Assembly (NCBI GenBank): GCA_009792885.1
Contig: WMCF01000008.1
Location: 20,573,578 to 20,637,577, forward strand
Source: Eremophila alpestris peregrina
Taxonomy: Eukaryota; Chordata; Aves; Passeriformes; Alaudidae
Reading direction: 5' to 3'
DNA length: 64,000 nucleotides
Below are positions 52,996-64,000 of this stretch, one piece after another. Under the pieces are notes generated by a model. It was not told the origin of the DNA. It searched no databases and saw only the letters and a program-made list of their open reading frames with translations. Position numbers and translations under genes: made by a program. Every line of letters begins with the position of its first letter. Position 1 is the stretch's first letter.

Positions 52996-53897
52996 AGGTT
53001 CAATATTTTTATTGATGGCATGGATGAGGGCATTGAGTCTTTTGCAGATGACACTAAGCTGGGATCATGTGTCAATCTATTGGAAGGTAGAAGGGCTCTG
53101 CAGAGAGACCTGGAACAGTTGGATGGATGGGCAGAGTCCAATAAGATGGAGTTTAATAAGTCCAAGGGCAAAGTCCTCCATTTTGGCCACAATAACCCCC
53201 TGCAGTTATGGGCTGGGGATGGTGTGGCTGGACAGTGCCCAGGCAGAAAGGGACCTGGGGGTGCTGGGGACAGCAGTTGAACATGAGCCAGCAGTGTGCC
53301 CAGGTGGCCAAGAAGGCCTATGGCACCTGGCCTGGATCAGGAATGGTGTGGCCAGCAGGAGCAGGGAGGTCTTTCTTCCCCTGTATTGGGCACTGGTGAG
53401 GCCACACCTCGAGTGCTGTGTCCAGTTCTGGGCCCTCAGTTTAGGAAGGACGTTGAGATGCTTGAGCGTGTCCAGAGGAGAGCAACGAGGGTGGAGGGGG
53501 GATGGGAACACAAACCCTGTGAGGAATGGCTGAGGGAGCTGGGGTTGTTTAGGCTGGAGAAAAGGAGACTCAGAGGTGATCTTACCACTCTCTACAACCT
53601 CCTGAAAGGTGGCTGTAGTCAGGTGGGGCTTGGTCTCTTTCTCCAGGCATCAACTGACAGAACGAGAGGACACCGTCTCAAGCTGCACCAAGGCAAATAT
53701 AGGTTGGATATTAGGAAAAAAGTTTTTTATGGACAGAGTGATAAAGTACTGGAATGGTCTGCCTGGGGAAGAGGTGGAGTCACCATCCCTGGATGTGTTT
53801 AAAAAAAGACTGGATGTGACACTCGGTGCCATGGTTTAGTTGAGGTGTTAGGGCATGGGTTGGGCTTGAAGGTCTCTTCCAACCTAGTGATTCTGTT
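52996..53897 (+). mobile_element. CR1 LINE, 5'-truncated (copy 2)
   Basis: It begins in the middle of the reverse transcriptase domain (LFNIFIDGMDEG-type block). Motif C, FADDTKLG, lies at 53041-53064, followed by the thumb region (NKSKGKVLHFGHNNP). Frame changes near 53205 and 53300 interrupt it. Later blocks EMLERVQRRATR, ELGLFRLEKRRLRGDL and YWNGLPGEEVESPSLDVFKK are the conserved CR1 ORF2 C-terminus, ending with a stop at 53837-53839. A short 3' UTR ends in CCTAGTGATTCTG. Its 3' end differs from that of copy 1, so the two belong to different CR1 subfamilies. It has no 5' promoter, ORF1 or endonuclease and is inactive. Confidence 0.92.
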
Positions 53898-54760
53898 CCA
53901 CAAGAAAATAAAACCAAAACCTTTTTCTTTTTACAGCTGTTATCTTTCAGATCTTATCACACAAGAGCTTGACCACACAAGATGAAATGTATATATGTTT
54001 TCTAAAACTTCCATGTGTATCACTTGCTTAAACTATTTTCTTATTAATACCTGTTAGTTATTTTTCTGGGCACTAAAGGGTATTAAATGGGATGAAATTT
54101 AAAGCTACTTTTAAACTTTTTCCCATTAAAGATGATGTTTATTGTTAACCATTTGATTTGTGTTTATCTAGTAGTCAATCAAGACAGGTATTTTTAATTT
54201 TCTTCCACTTCCATGTGTGTTGATTTCTACTTTTATGAAATTACTGAATACTGTGATGTGCTAGCATTCTCCTTTGTCTCATGGTTCCATTTTATAATAT
54301 AGTACTATGAAAGGAACCACTTTCTATGCTGTAATTTCTGTGCATTTTTGTGTTATAGCTGCTCTGAATTTAGTTGGTAAATTTTAGACTTAAAAAATTT
54401 TATATATATATATATACATTAATTTTAGTCTTTTTTTTATATATTTTGTACCTTCCAAGACAGTCAAGAGCCCACAAGTTCTTGATACCAGTACAGTGGT
54501 ATCATTCAAATGCCCATGGAGAATACTGAGCCTCTATTCTGAACATGACACTATGGTCCAAACAGGAATGAAATGGGACTTATAGCTATCATTTCAGCAA
54601 TTACACCACAGCACAGCTTTTGCTTCTTTACAGTTTGCTTGCTAGATGCAAAAATTTTGGACTGTAACTGCAGAAGACCTTGAATTTTCCATGGTTTTGG
54701 AGAGTTCATCCTACAACTGTAATGTGGAATCCAAGCACACCACTAAGTATTATGCCTGCA
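53898..54760. other. Unique AT-rich DNA
   Basis: No gene is recognised. It contains a (TA)8 run at 54401-54416. Confidence 0.55.
54401..54416. repeat. (TA)8 microsatellite
   Basis: Eight TA units in an A/T-rich context. Confidence 0.85.
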
Positions 54761-54852
54761 CAGAATCATAGAACATTAAGCTTTGGAAGGGACCTTAAAG
54801 ATCACCTTGTCCCGAACCGTCTGCCATGGACAGGGACACCTCCCACTAGACC
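54761..54852 (-). mobile_element. CR1 LINE 3' tail fragment, antisense
   Basis: CAGAATCATAGAACATTAAG at its start, followed by TTGGAAGGGACCTTAAAGATC and then CTGCCATGGACAGGGACACC, is the complement of the CR1 3' UTR. Only the last 90 or so bases are present and they are well conserved, so this is a severely 5'-truncated insertion. Confidence 0.85.
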
Positions 54853-54855
54853 TCA

Positions 54856-57800
54856 TGAATACATAAGGTATAAATAATTATATGCATATAAAATATATCC
54901 TCATATACAAATAGATTAGCCAAATTACTGCGTGGTCAGCCAGAACATCTAAGATGTGCCATCTTTAGGCATGAATTTATACTGATGGTTATCAGAATAA
55001 ATAATAGTGTCAAAATAACAGTAAAAAGACACAAAAAGTAGCATGGAAAAGTTTTTTCAATATACTCTGCTATCCTGGTAATAATGGTTTGTAGATTTTT
55101 TTTTTCCTTTTCAATGAAAAAATGCAATTTTAAATCAAACTATCTACAACTTCTGTCTTACAATAGTTGCAACCAGTGGGGAGTTCTGAGTTTACTGTAT
55201 TGCAGAAAGTATCCTTTAATATATTGTTATATAACTAAAAGTGTAAACTAAAAGCTGTAGTAACTTTTGTTGTTGGCAGGAAACCAAACAAGTGCAGTAT
55301 GTGTGGCTTATGAATTAGCTAATATTTAGTGTAAAAATACATAGGCAACATAAACAACCTTTTCTTAATTTTAATTGGCTTTATTCTATTTGAAACTGTG
55401 TACACAGTTCCTATTAAAATACATAGCACAGGATGAAACCGAATGTTGTCACAAAAATAATGCAGTATTTTATGATTTTATTCATGTATCACGCCATAAC
55501 ACCTCATTCATAAATCCATCAAAGAACTGTTTGCTTGTGGGAAAGATTTTTCTGGATAGGAACCTATTACAGCAACACAGTCATTTTGAATTTATATTTT
55601 TTGACTACACAATGCTAGGAACAATAAAATGTTTTGTCTAAATGCTTAATGACTTTAATAAAACATTTGTGAGATTAGTCCCCTAAAGTGGTTTCCAGTA
55701 TTTATCTTATTTTTACGCCTGCATAAAGGTTGAGGAATTTATCTAAAAAAAAATCCTCTTTATTTTAAATTTTTGTTCCTCCTGGAACTAAAGGAGAATG
55801 ATAGCCTCAATATTGGGTTTAGAGCACACAGAAAGAAACAGAGCTTGAGACTAGTAGATTAACATACTCTTTAGTCAGAAAAAGGAAATTGCCTTAGGAA
55901 GGATTTGAAGCTTAATAAATCAGTATCAAGAACACAGCAGAACTCTTTACTGATGTGCCACAAAGCTTCTTAAGGATATACTGATGTATTTATACTGCCT
56001 ACATGCAAAAAATGTAAACTGAAATGGTGATTATAATAGCAGAGAAACACTTTTTCTTGAATTATTCAAATAGATAGTTTTAACCACGAATCTGTTGACA
56101 TCTATTTCAAATCATCTCATGGAAACCTAACTGTGACAGATGGCATCCAGCCTGCCTGATGTGAATTTTACCTGCTGTATATTCACTAATGATTTAAATC
56201 TGATGCCCATCTCTACCACATACATTTTTTAGCCCATCTACTCTTTTCTTGAGTTTTACTGCATGTAAAAAACCTACTCTTCTGGCATGATAATGATGGT
56301 ATAGTACAAATATTTTATACTAGGACATTTTATTTCTTTATTTATTACTCTTTTTTGTTTTCATTTAATTTCTAGGCAGAATCTATGACCTCTCTGGACA
56401 TTTCAGTTCTTCTAGGTGAACACCTCTCATCCCTCTAGACCCTCTCAGAAGAATCCTTGGCACAGTTAACAGCACTCCGTCCATTTCTTTTTGACCTCTT
56501 CCATTTTTCCTCTTTCTCATTTTCTTGATGGAATTTGAATTCGTTTTTGGACAGACTGTTTTCATTTGCCTCTCACTTGATATTCTGCTACAGCAACTAA
56601 GTCTTTCCTCTCTCCATCTCCACATTCTCCTACTCATTACCATGTTGTCAGTGCTCAGCATTCCTCCCTCACCTCATACACGTGGAGGTGTTATCTCTTA
56701 TTCGCCTCCTTTGATTGCAACAGCCATGAAAGTGCCAGAGCAGGAAGGATGCCAGCATTTTAACTACTGTGTTGTCTAAACCTGAGCAGATGGTCTTCCA
56801 ATCTCCTAGGAAGGGAAGGCTCAAATGTGTCATAGTTAAATTCCTTGAGGTGAATTTGTAGAAAAATGGAGGGTTCTGAAATACATGGTGCACTGAGGGC
56901 AATGTTTTGAGAGGAAGCTGAGAGATACTTTTACTTTCATTCCTCCCTTTCTTTGGAGCTTCACTCTAAAATTTAGCCATTGCAAGGTGAGGCTTGGGCC
57001 ATTTTAATTTCACATAAACCTGACTATTGTATGTCCAGGATGAATAGCACTTCATCCTTCCTACTTAAAAATCACAGAAGCTTTCCTCAGTAAATAGTGT
57101 CCATCTCCCAATGTGACTTGTGCATAACCTCTCTCCTAGGGTTCCTTTCGTCAAGGACTGCTCTTGACATAACATGGTTGTATAATCTTGCCTCAGACTT
57201 CTGAGAAAAATGCTAAGTTGTGAGAAATAGCTGTGAAAAAGTACTGATCCAGAAAAGAAGGGTAAAATGACAGGCAGTGGTTAGTTTGCTGAGAGAGGGA
57301 TCACTGGCATCTCTATGATTCCAAGACAAAAACACTGACATTAGAAGGCATAAAGGTGGCCTATCAGCAGCACTGAGGATTAGTAATGGAGGCTTTCTGG
57401 CCAGCACAGACTTGCTGCATGATTTATAGGTGATTGTAAGCATATTAATACCTTTTTTTTTTTTTCCTGTTGTGCGTAATAGCCAAAGAGAACTGTTTTA
57501 TACTCTTCCAATGTGTACATCCTTCCTGCAATGTCTTTCTTTGTGGTAAAAGTTGTCCAAACACAGTGACACTGAGAAAGCAAGTTACAGACATCAGCTG
57601 AGCAAAGGCATCAGCCCATCAGTCAAGCCAAAATGTCAGGTGATGATTAACCAGGAAGATTTACATAATAGCTACTGAGTAGGAAGCTTCTCCCTAGAAA
57701 TAAACATCACTGAGAAAAATTTGGGCCATAAAAATTCTTAACATATGTAAATGTAGAGCTGAACACTTCACTAGCATTATTCTCTCAGTGATCACTAGAC

Positions 57801-59715
57801 CACTATGCCACTAGCACAGAAAAGAGAATGTTGCCCTAAAGAAGCAAAGGAACAAAAACGTTACTTCCTGAGTTCCATTAAATGACTGGTATGGATCCTC
57901 TATGCCCCAGTCTATCTAAAAAATACTGATGCAACATAGAAAGGAAAATACATTTTTCCATTGCAAGCATATTGTACCTTAATATAAGACTCTGAATTCA
58001 GAAATTTCAATGTAGATGTTTTTCCTTCCTATATTTGGTATCACATCATCAATGATGATTCAGGTAGCCACTTTTATCCACAAGTCCACAACTGAAATCC
58101 TTTCTGTTAGTAGCAAGGAGGGAAATTGTTTTCATTCAAATTTTAAAAGTCAGATGTCCACACAGATCTATGAACTACTAAGTATTTTATAAATACTTAA
58201 GTATATTTTAAATAATGAAGATTTGTGTAAGGTAGTATTGCACAATGGCTGAGACAGATTCCTGTAGGATACATGTATTTTTAGCACTTCATAGTAGTTC
58301 CTGCCTTTACATTCCTGAATAAATCAGAAATAATTAAACTGATATTAAATCACATTATGACTTTTTCTATCATTTAGGGATGCTCTTTTTTGGGGTAGCC
58401 AGATGTGACAAAACCCTTTGTATTTTAGAATACAAAGGTACCCAAATGAACATATGTGACTAAAAAATGAAAAAGAACAAAAAGCAAATGCATAGGCCCT
58501 CTTTGAATCCCAAGTCAATATCTACAAAGCCTGGAAAATAACCAATTAAGACTGAATTAAACTTTTATTCTTTGTATCAAATGTATTTCTTTGTATTTCC
58601 CATGAGGTTGTTTCTTGAAATTTAAAATTTTACCATGAAAAACTACCGCATGTTCTATTTCCGTTTGCTATTTAATTTATATTTCATGATCTGCCTTTGG
58701 AAAGAGAATATATCCATAAAATGGCAAATAATTTTTGTAACTGTCTGATGGAATTCAGATGATTTTAAGTTGTTCTCTTCATTTGTGACCTAGGTTTGTC
58801 CAGATACCCTGAATATTTTAGAATTAAAAATATCAGAGTATAGAGTTTAAATATGAAACTTATATGCAGAATTACATGTTTCTGGTTACATGCAGAATTA
58901 CATGTTTCTGGTACAATGATAATAGTGAGTTTTCTAACATTCTAGCACTTTTAAGCAAAATTTAAGGCCAAAATACTGGTCAACAGTTTTCATGCTGCAT
59001 GTTTGTTTCATAATGACTGTTACTGAAAGAACAAGAGAGAAGGAACATGGAATGGAGAGTAAGAGGGAGAGGTTGTTTGAGAGGTCTTTTTGTAAGCAGT
59101 GTTGACTGGAGAGTGGAACTCAAGCAGTTCCTTGGGATGTAAGGTGGAAAGCAGGTATGTGGAAAGATGACAATGGCTGCAGTGTCTGATTGCTTGCATC
59201 AAGAAGAATAGCTGGAGAGGGAAAATACTCAATTGGCTTGAACAGCTGGAGCAGTCTGGGACAGCAACATAAAGGAGGAGCAGTGCTTGTAGGGCTTTTA
59301 GCATAAGGAAATAGATACAACAGAGGTCCACAGTGAGGCAGGATTCCTCTTCTGGCACTCCTAAGAGAAACAAGAAATCCTAATGACATCTTTCCCATGC
59401 TCTTGAACACCTTCAAAATCTCCTGAATAAACCATGGGTGTGCCAATGTTATTCTGCATCATAGAATTTTTTAAAACTCTATTTTTTAAACTTGCAAAAT
59501 CTGAGACCAAAGAAACTTATGCTGGTTATAGGAATGTTGTTCTCTTCTGAAAGTCAAGTACACAAGGCTTACGTAACAACATCATTAAGATTGAACTTAC
59601 TGCATTAGCTCAGATTTTTTCTGTGTTTATTTGTGTGATCTATTTTGTTTTCCAGCCATTGGGGTACTGGATATCTTCATAATCTTACAGATTCCTGTCT
59701 TCACAGCATTCTTGT
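54856..59715. other. Unique AT-rich non-coding DNA
   Basis: No gene is recognised. Minus-strand frames at 56383-56661 (92 codons, Arg/Lys-rich) and 59020-59446 (two overlapping frames, 117 and 108 codons) have no domain I know. The 26-base tandem duplication at 58864-58914 is listed separately. Confidence 0.5.
58864..58914. repeat. About 26-base tandem duplication
   Basis: ATGCAGAATTACATGTTTCT followed by GGT(T)AC occurs twice in succession, identical except for one T. The near-identity suggests a recent event. Confidence 0.9.
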
Positions 59716-59718
59716 GAA

Positions 59719-60244
59719 CTGCTGCTCAGCACTGGCAGGGCCACGCCAGTGGCTGTGTCCACTTCTCAGCTCCCCAAAACAGGAGACATGTGGAGCTACT
59801 ACAGAAAGTCCTCTAAAGGGACACAAGGATGCCTGCAGCACCTCTCATATGAGGAAAGGCTGAGGGACCTGGAGCTGTTTAGTCTGGAGACAAGAAGTCT
59901 TGGTGGGGGGTGTCTCACAAATATGTAGAAATATCCAAGGAAAGGAAGTAAAGAAGATGGAGCCAGGCTCTATCCAGTGGTGTCCAGTGGCAGTACAAAA
60001 GGCAATGGGCACAAACTAAAACACAGGGAGATCTTTTTGAACATCAGCAAAAACTTTTTATCTGTGAGGGTTAGCAAGCACCAGCAGAGTTTGCCCAGAG
60101 AGATAGTGGTGCCTTTATCCACAAAGAAATTAGAAAGTCATCTGGACATGTTTCTGGGCTACTTGCCTTTTTTAAAAAAGTGGCTTACACCAAGTGACTT
60201 CTAGATACAGGTCTCTACTGACTTTAACCATCTGTGATTCTGTG
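59719..60244 (+). mobile_element. CR1 LINE, 3' part, 5'-truncated
   Basis: It begins at the CTCAGCACTGGCAGGGCCACG block of ORF2 and continues through CTCTCATATGAGGAAAGGCTGAGGG (SYEERL). The GAGCCAGGCTC and AATGGGCACAAACTAAAACACAG blocks follow, and it ends with CTGTGATTCTGTG at about 60244. These are well-known CR1 3' blocks in order. Several indels break the frame. The C-terminal frame (LNISKNF... to about 60204) is still partly readable. It belongs to a different CR1 subfamily from copy 2. Confidence 0.9.
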
Positions 60245-63200
60245 TGAGAATAGTACCTGATGGTGTTTCTCATTTCTGCATTTAAAAATCTCAGTAGCAA
60301 GGATGGGATCCAGACCACTTAAATTCACCGGATCTCTTCCACTCTGACCTGGAATTTCCCTTCGTAACTGCAGCTTAACTGTATGTGACCCTCTTCTGTT
60401 CATGTGAGAAGGTTGAAATCAGAGTAAGAAGAACTTTTGACCTTAATATTTATATAATACGCTTTATATTCCCAGCTTACAGGAATTACAAAATATCAGA
60501 GGTGGGGGTGTTTGCTTTCTTTGGGTTGGTTTGTTTGTTTTGCATGGTTTTTTGTTTTAATTTCTTGTGCATTACCTTTCCCATTTGACCTCTGAATTGC
60601 CTCTCATCCCTCATGCCCCCAGCTGCTGTTCCCCTGCCCCTTGTTGCCACTTGTCACCTGACAGACAGAAGTAGGTAGGCCCCAGGGCTCTGTTTGTCTG
60701 CTGTTGAGGGCAATCCTGTGTCCTAATTCTGTCACGCATGCCATGAGCTCACTATCACTGCTTATTATAAACTGTAGATCTGCATGTAGACTTGTAAAGA
60801 GAAACCCCATAATCTAAAGGTTTGCATAAAGATGGACCAGTTTTTAGAGACACTGCACTTCAGCAGCTCTCATTGACCTCAGCGATGGCTTTTTTGTTAA
60901 AAGGTGTGCACAACACACTTTTAAAGCCAATCACACAAGAGAGCATTTAGAAAGATGAGTAGCCTTAAAAAGCACATCAAAATAACTAAAAAGAATTACA
61001 ATATTGCCAACTGATTTAAATTCCATTTTCTGAAATAAAATTTGTGTTTTGAAGTTAAGCAGTGAGTGTATAAAACCTTAATTATCACAGACATTCCAGA
61101 TATAAATAAACATGTATTTAGACATATATGTTTCCATTAATCTACCTTTAGCAAAGCGAGCTGTCTCCAGTATTTGACAGTATTTGACACCTGCAATTTA
61201 TGATTTTATACCTTAAGTAAAATGTGTATGTTCATCCAGGAATGGCATTTTGATATAATCTCTGCTACAATAATAAAGTAAAATTGTCTACTACAATTTA
61301 CTCTTGTTGCTCATCACCTTTTTTAAATAGCAGATATTTAGGGATGACTGAATTTCCTGTTGAAGCAACAAGTATGGAGCCCACAATCTTAATTTAGGTC
61401 CCCAAGTAAGATGCCAGAAGTTAGATGGTGTGAATACCCCCCTCAGAGAACAAGCCATAAAAGGGAACAGCAGCTATGTATAGAGTGCAGAGAAGACTAA
61501 TATAAATGTCCTGAACAAAAATGCACTGAGTCTATATTTGGCAAGTGAAAGCTTGTTCCAGGGAGTTGCTCACGCACTGCAACTCCAGTGAGAGCTTCAA
61601 GAGAAGCTCTGCACCTCCCAGCACTGGGCCTTAATAGACTGAGCATTTCTATCTGTTGCCATGCTCCACCTTGCCTGATCTCAAGCAGAGTTATTACAAG
61701 AACAGGGATTACACATCATTTCCCTCTACAGCACTTTGAATTATTTAATCAACGTGCTTTATTCCACAAGCTGTTCCAGCCATGCTTGTGAGGGTTTAAA
61801 TCAGGAGATTGCACTGTTACATGAGCAGTCCTTGGAGGAACAAAGAGCCCTGCTGTATTCTCAGTTAGAAAAATGCCGTATTCTGCTTAGAGCCATTGCA
61901 TAAATGATAGTTCCTGGTCTGACATCTGACATATTATTCTAATATTCTCCCAAGTTTCGTTATGATGTCACGTTGATCATGCTTCTGTAAGTAAATTTTG
62001 GAACAGCTCACTTCCTGCTGGCAGGTACAGTAAGAGAAAATCCAGCTACAGCTGATACTAGGCATCTGTCATTACAACTTTTAGGAAGATAAATAAAACA
62101 GCGTTTTACTGGCCAGACAAAATTTACCAGAATTTTTAGCTTCTATGCTGTGTCTTGACATTATTATTAATGTTAAAATGAATACTTCAACTATGAACAT
62201 GAAGTGAGATTTTTAAAGTAAAACAATTGCAAAAAAAAGGATCTACACCATTTTCTTATTCTAACAGTATCATTGCAGTCCTTCTCTTTCGCCATTAACA
62301 TTAGTGACCGTTTTTAATTTTTTATTCCACAGCCCACACTACTATTTATAAAACAGTAAGATTATTTTGATAGTAAAAGTAATATATTTTTATCTTAAAA
62401 ATATTTTTAATTCCACTGTATGATTTATTCCATTTACAATGATTTCTTTTAAAACTTCAACATTTACCGTAAGTTAATTATTGCTTTCTGATGTTCAGCA
62501 ATTTCAATTGCTTAACAAACATACCTTACCATATCTTTCAACATATATTTTCAAGGCAAGAATGCAGTCTAAAGGGGAGACACAGAAACTACAAACAAGC
62601 TTGTAATTGTGACTTAAAGCCAATTTATTTCAACATTAGTCCTAGAATTTCAGGACAGGACCCTATTATTTGGGTTCAATTGAGATTATCAATTTTAAAG
62701 TGGCTTTCAATTCAATATTTAGGGACTGTTTCCAAAAGATCTCTTTAACTAAATCAGAGGTCATAAATAAAACCATTTGATTTGGAAGATTTATCTAAAA
62801 AGAATGTAACCTTTGAATTGGCTGAATCCTCTTGAAAGAGAAAATAAATGCAATAAGGTGCAGGTCCATAAATGTTGTGCGCAATTTTGGACTGAGTTAA
62901 GAAACAAATGACTTGTAATTCTGACTAACCAGAGGAAATCAAGGAAACAACCAGATCTGTGAGGAGGATGAGCCATAGTTTCCTTGTTGTGATGGCCAAA
63001 TACAGGATTTTCAGCCAGCAGCAGCAGTTCACATCAGTATCACAGTCACGGCTATTTAGTACCATATTTGTCATTGCCTTCCTCTAAGACACTAAGAAAA
63101 CGACTTAATTTCTTTCAACTTGGCATCTCCTGGTGTAAAACGAGTTGATATTTATACATATCTTGCTAATGTCAGGAGAATATTTTTGTAAAATATTCTG

Positions 63201-64000
63201 AGATCCATCTATATAAGGTTCTAAAAATGTCTTATTGTATACCAGTGCCCAGAGAGGTTTCAGACATCTTAGCTGCAGAGTTTAATAAAGGTTTAATCTA
63301 AGACAAAGGTTGTATCTGGTTTCTGTGTTGTGCATTTATACATGTATCTACATTCTGTGTTGATGTTTATAAGAAATGCCTATTTGAATACTTCCAGCAA
63401 AGTGTCACCCTCTGGACCAAGTTACTCTTTCACCATTCAGCCTGAGAAGAGGATCTCCACTTTGTGTCTATTTCTCAGGAAAACTTTTTTTTTTTTTTAA
63501 TTAAATCAGATTTTTTTTCTTGTAAATAAAATATTTAAGATGTACAGGATTTCTCAAAACATATGAGATTTCAACATCAAGAAATTAAACTACATGGAAT
63601 CTTTTTTTCTTTCCTTAATGATGTCCAACAAAATGAAAAGTTCACCCCATCTGGTCTTCAGCATCATCTTCTAAGTTTTTCAGGTATTAGCTTTAGAAAT
63701 TGTTTACTGTGATGGTATCTTGGCCAAGATACAGGTTTTTTATAAATTCCTTGTTCATAAACCCAAAACAATCTCAGCAATCATTATTGATTACATAATA
63801 CAGATTTCAGGGCTTCCCTGAGGTTAGTCCTTGTCCAAATGTGTTTCAGAATAAATGATTGTTACCCACAATCTCAGTACTGTCACGAACAATTTCACTT
63901 CAGGTTTTATTTTATAAAGAGAATATATACAGCTTCCTCAGTCTTTTAACATATATTTTGCTTTTCACTAACTTTAACACTTTATGAAATTTCTCTGTAC
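60245..64000. other. Unique AT-rich non-coding DNA
   Basis: No gene or interspersed repeat is recognised to the end of the window. Frames are under 90 codons. A T-run and TTAATTAAATC-type sequence lie at about 63487-63520. Confidence 0.5.

Noticed and set aside
53206..53511. Minus-strand and alternative + strand frames within CR1 copy 2
   Set aside because: They are shadows of the GC-richer CR1 ORF2 sequence and not separate genes.
56383..56661. 92-codon Arg/Lys-rich minus-strand frame
   Set aside because: The composition reflects a purine-rich strand, and a + strand frame overlaps. No family is recognised.
59020..59446. Two overlapping minus-strand frames of 117 and 108 codons
   Set aside because: Both frames are open over the same DNA, neither has a recognised domain, and no splice or promoter context is convincing.

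Overview
This window looks like vertebrate, most probably avian, intergenic or intronic DNA. It is AT-rich, has very few CpG-dense stretches, and contains no open frame that I can recognise as a host gene. The bird assignment rests on the interspersed repeats. All recognisable LINE copies are CR1-type, with the short 3' tail built from copies of a GATTCTRT-like unit that is typical of CR1 in birds and other sauropsids. There is also one solo LTR that resembles avian ERVL-type LTRs. I see no mammalian Alu, L1 or B1 sequence. The species cannot be named from the sequence.

Layout. 1-3655: unique AT-rich DNA with one CTCF-like site. 3660-3913: a (CTTTTT)n tract interrupted by a 138-base assembly gap. 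3920-24485: about 20 kb with no recognisable transposon, containing an exon-like island near 12.8-13.1 kb and a second splice-bounded segment at 13.79-13.84 kb. 24534-26605: two antisense CR1 3' fragments. 29356-29935: a solo LTR on the minus strand. 32359-32440: a compound tetranucleotide microsatellite. 38643-38672: a pentanucleotide microsatellite. 40513-40705: an old antisense CR1 fragment. 44390-44408: a G-quadruplex-type motif. 45255-45390: a cluster of palindromic homeodomain/POU-like motifs. 52323-53897: two CR1 copies head to tail, both broken; the first is bounded by an exact 10-base direct repeat. 54761-54852 and 59719-60244: two further CR1 copies. The rest is unique AT-rich sequence to the end.

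How it works together: there is no operon, pathway or multi-gene system. The only protein-coding traces are the decayed C-terminal part of CR1 ORF2 (reverse transcriptase palm and thumb and the C-terminal tail), frameshifted in each copy. Most open frames of 60-170 codons elsewhere lack recognisable domains, overlap on both strands, and look like chance frames. The most useful leads are the CR1 with a clean flanking duplication, a 21-base-pair hairpin at 30.6 kb, the motif cluster at 45.3 kb, and the exon-like island at 12.8-13.1 kb. I did not find a convincing new biological system.
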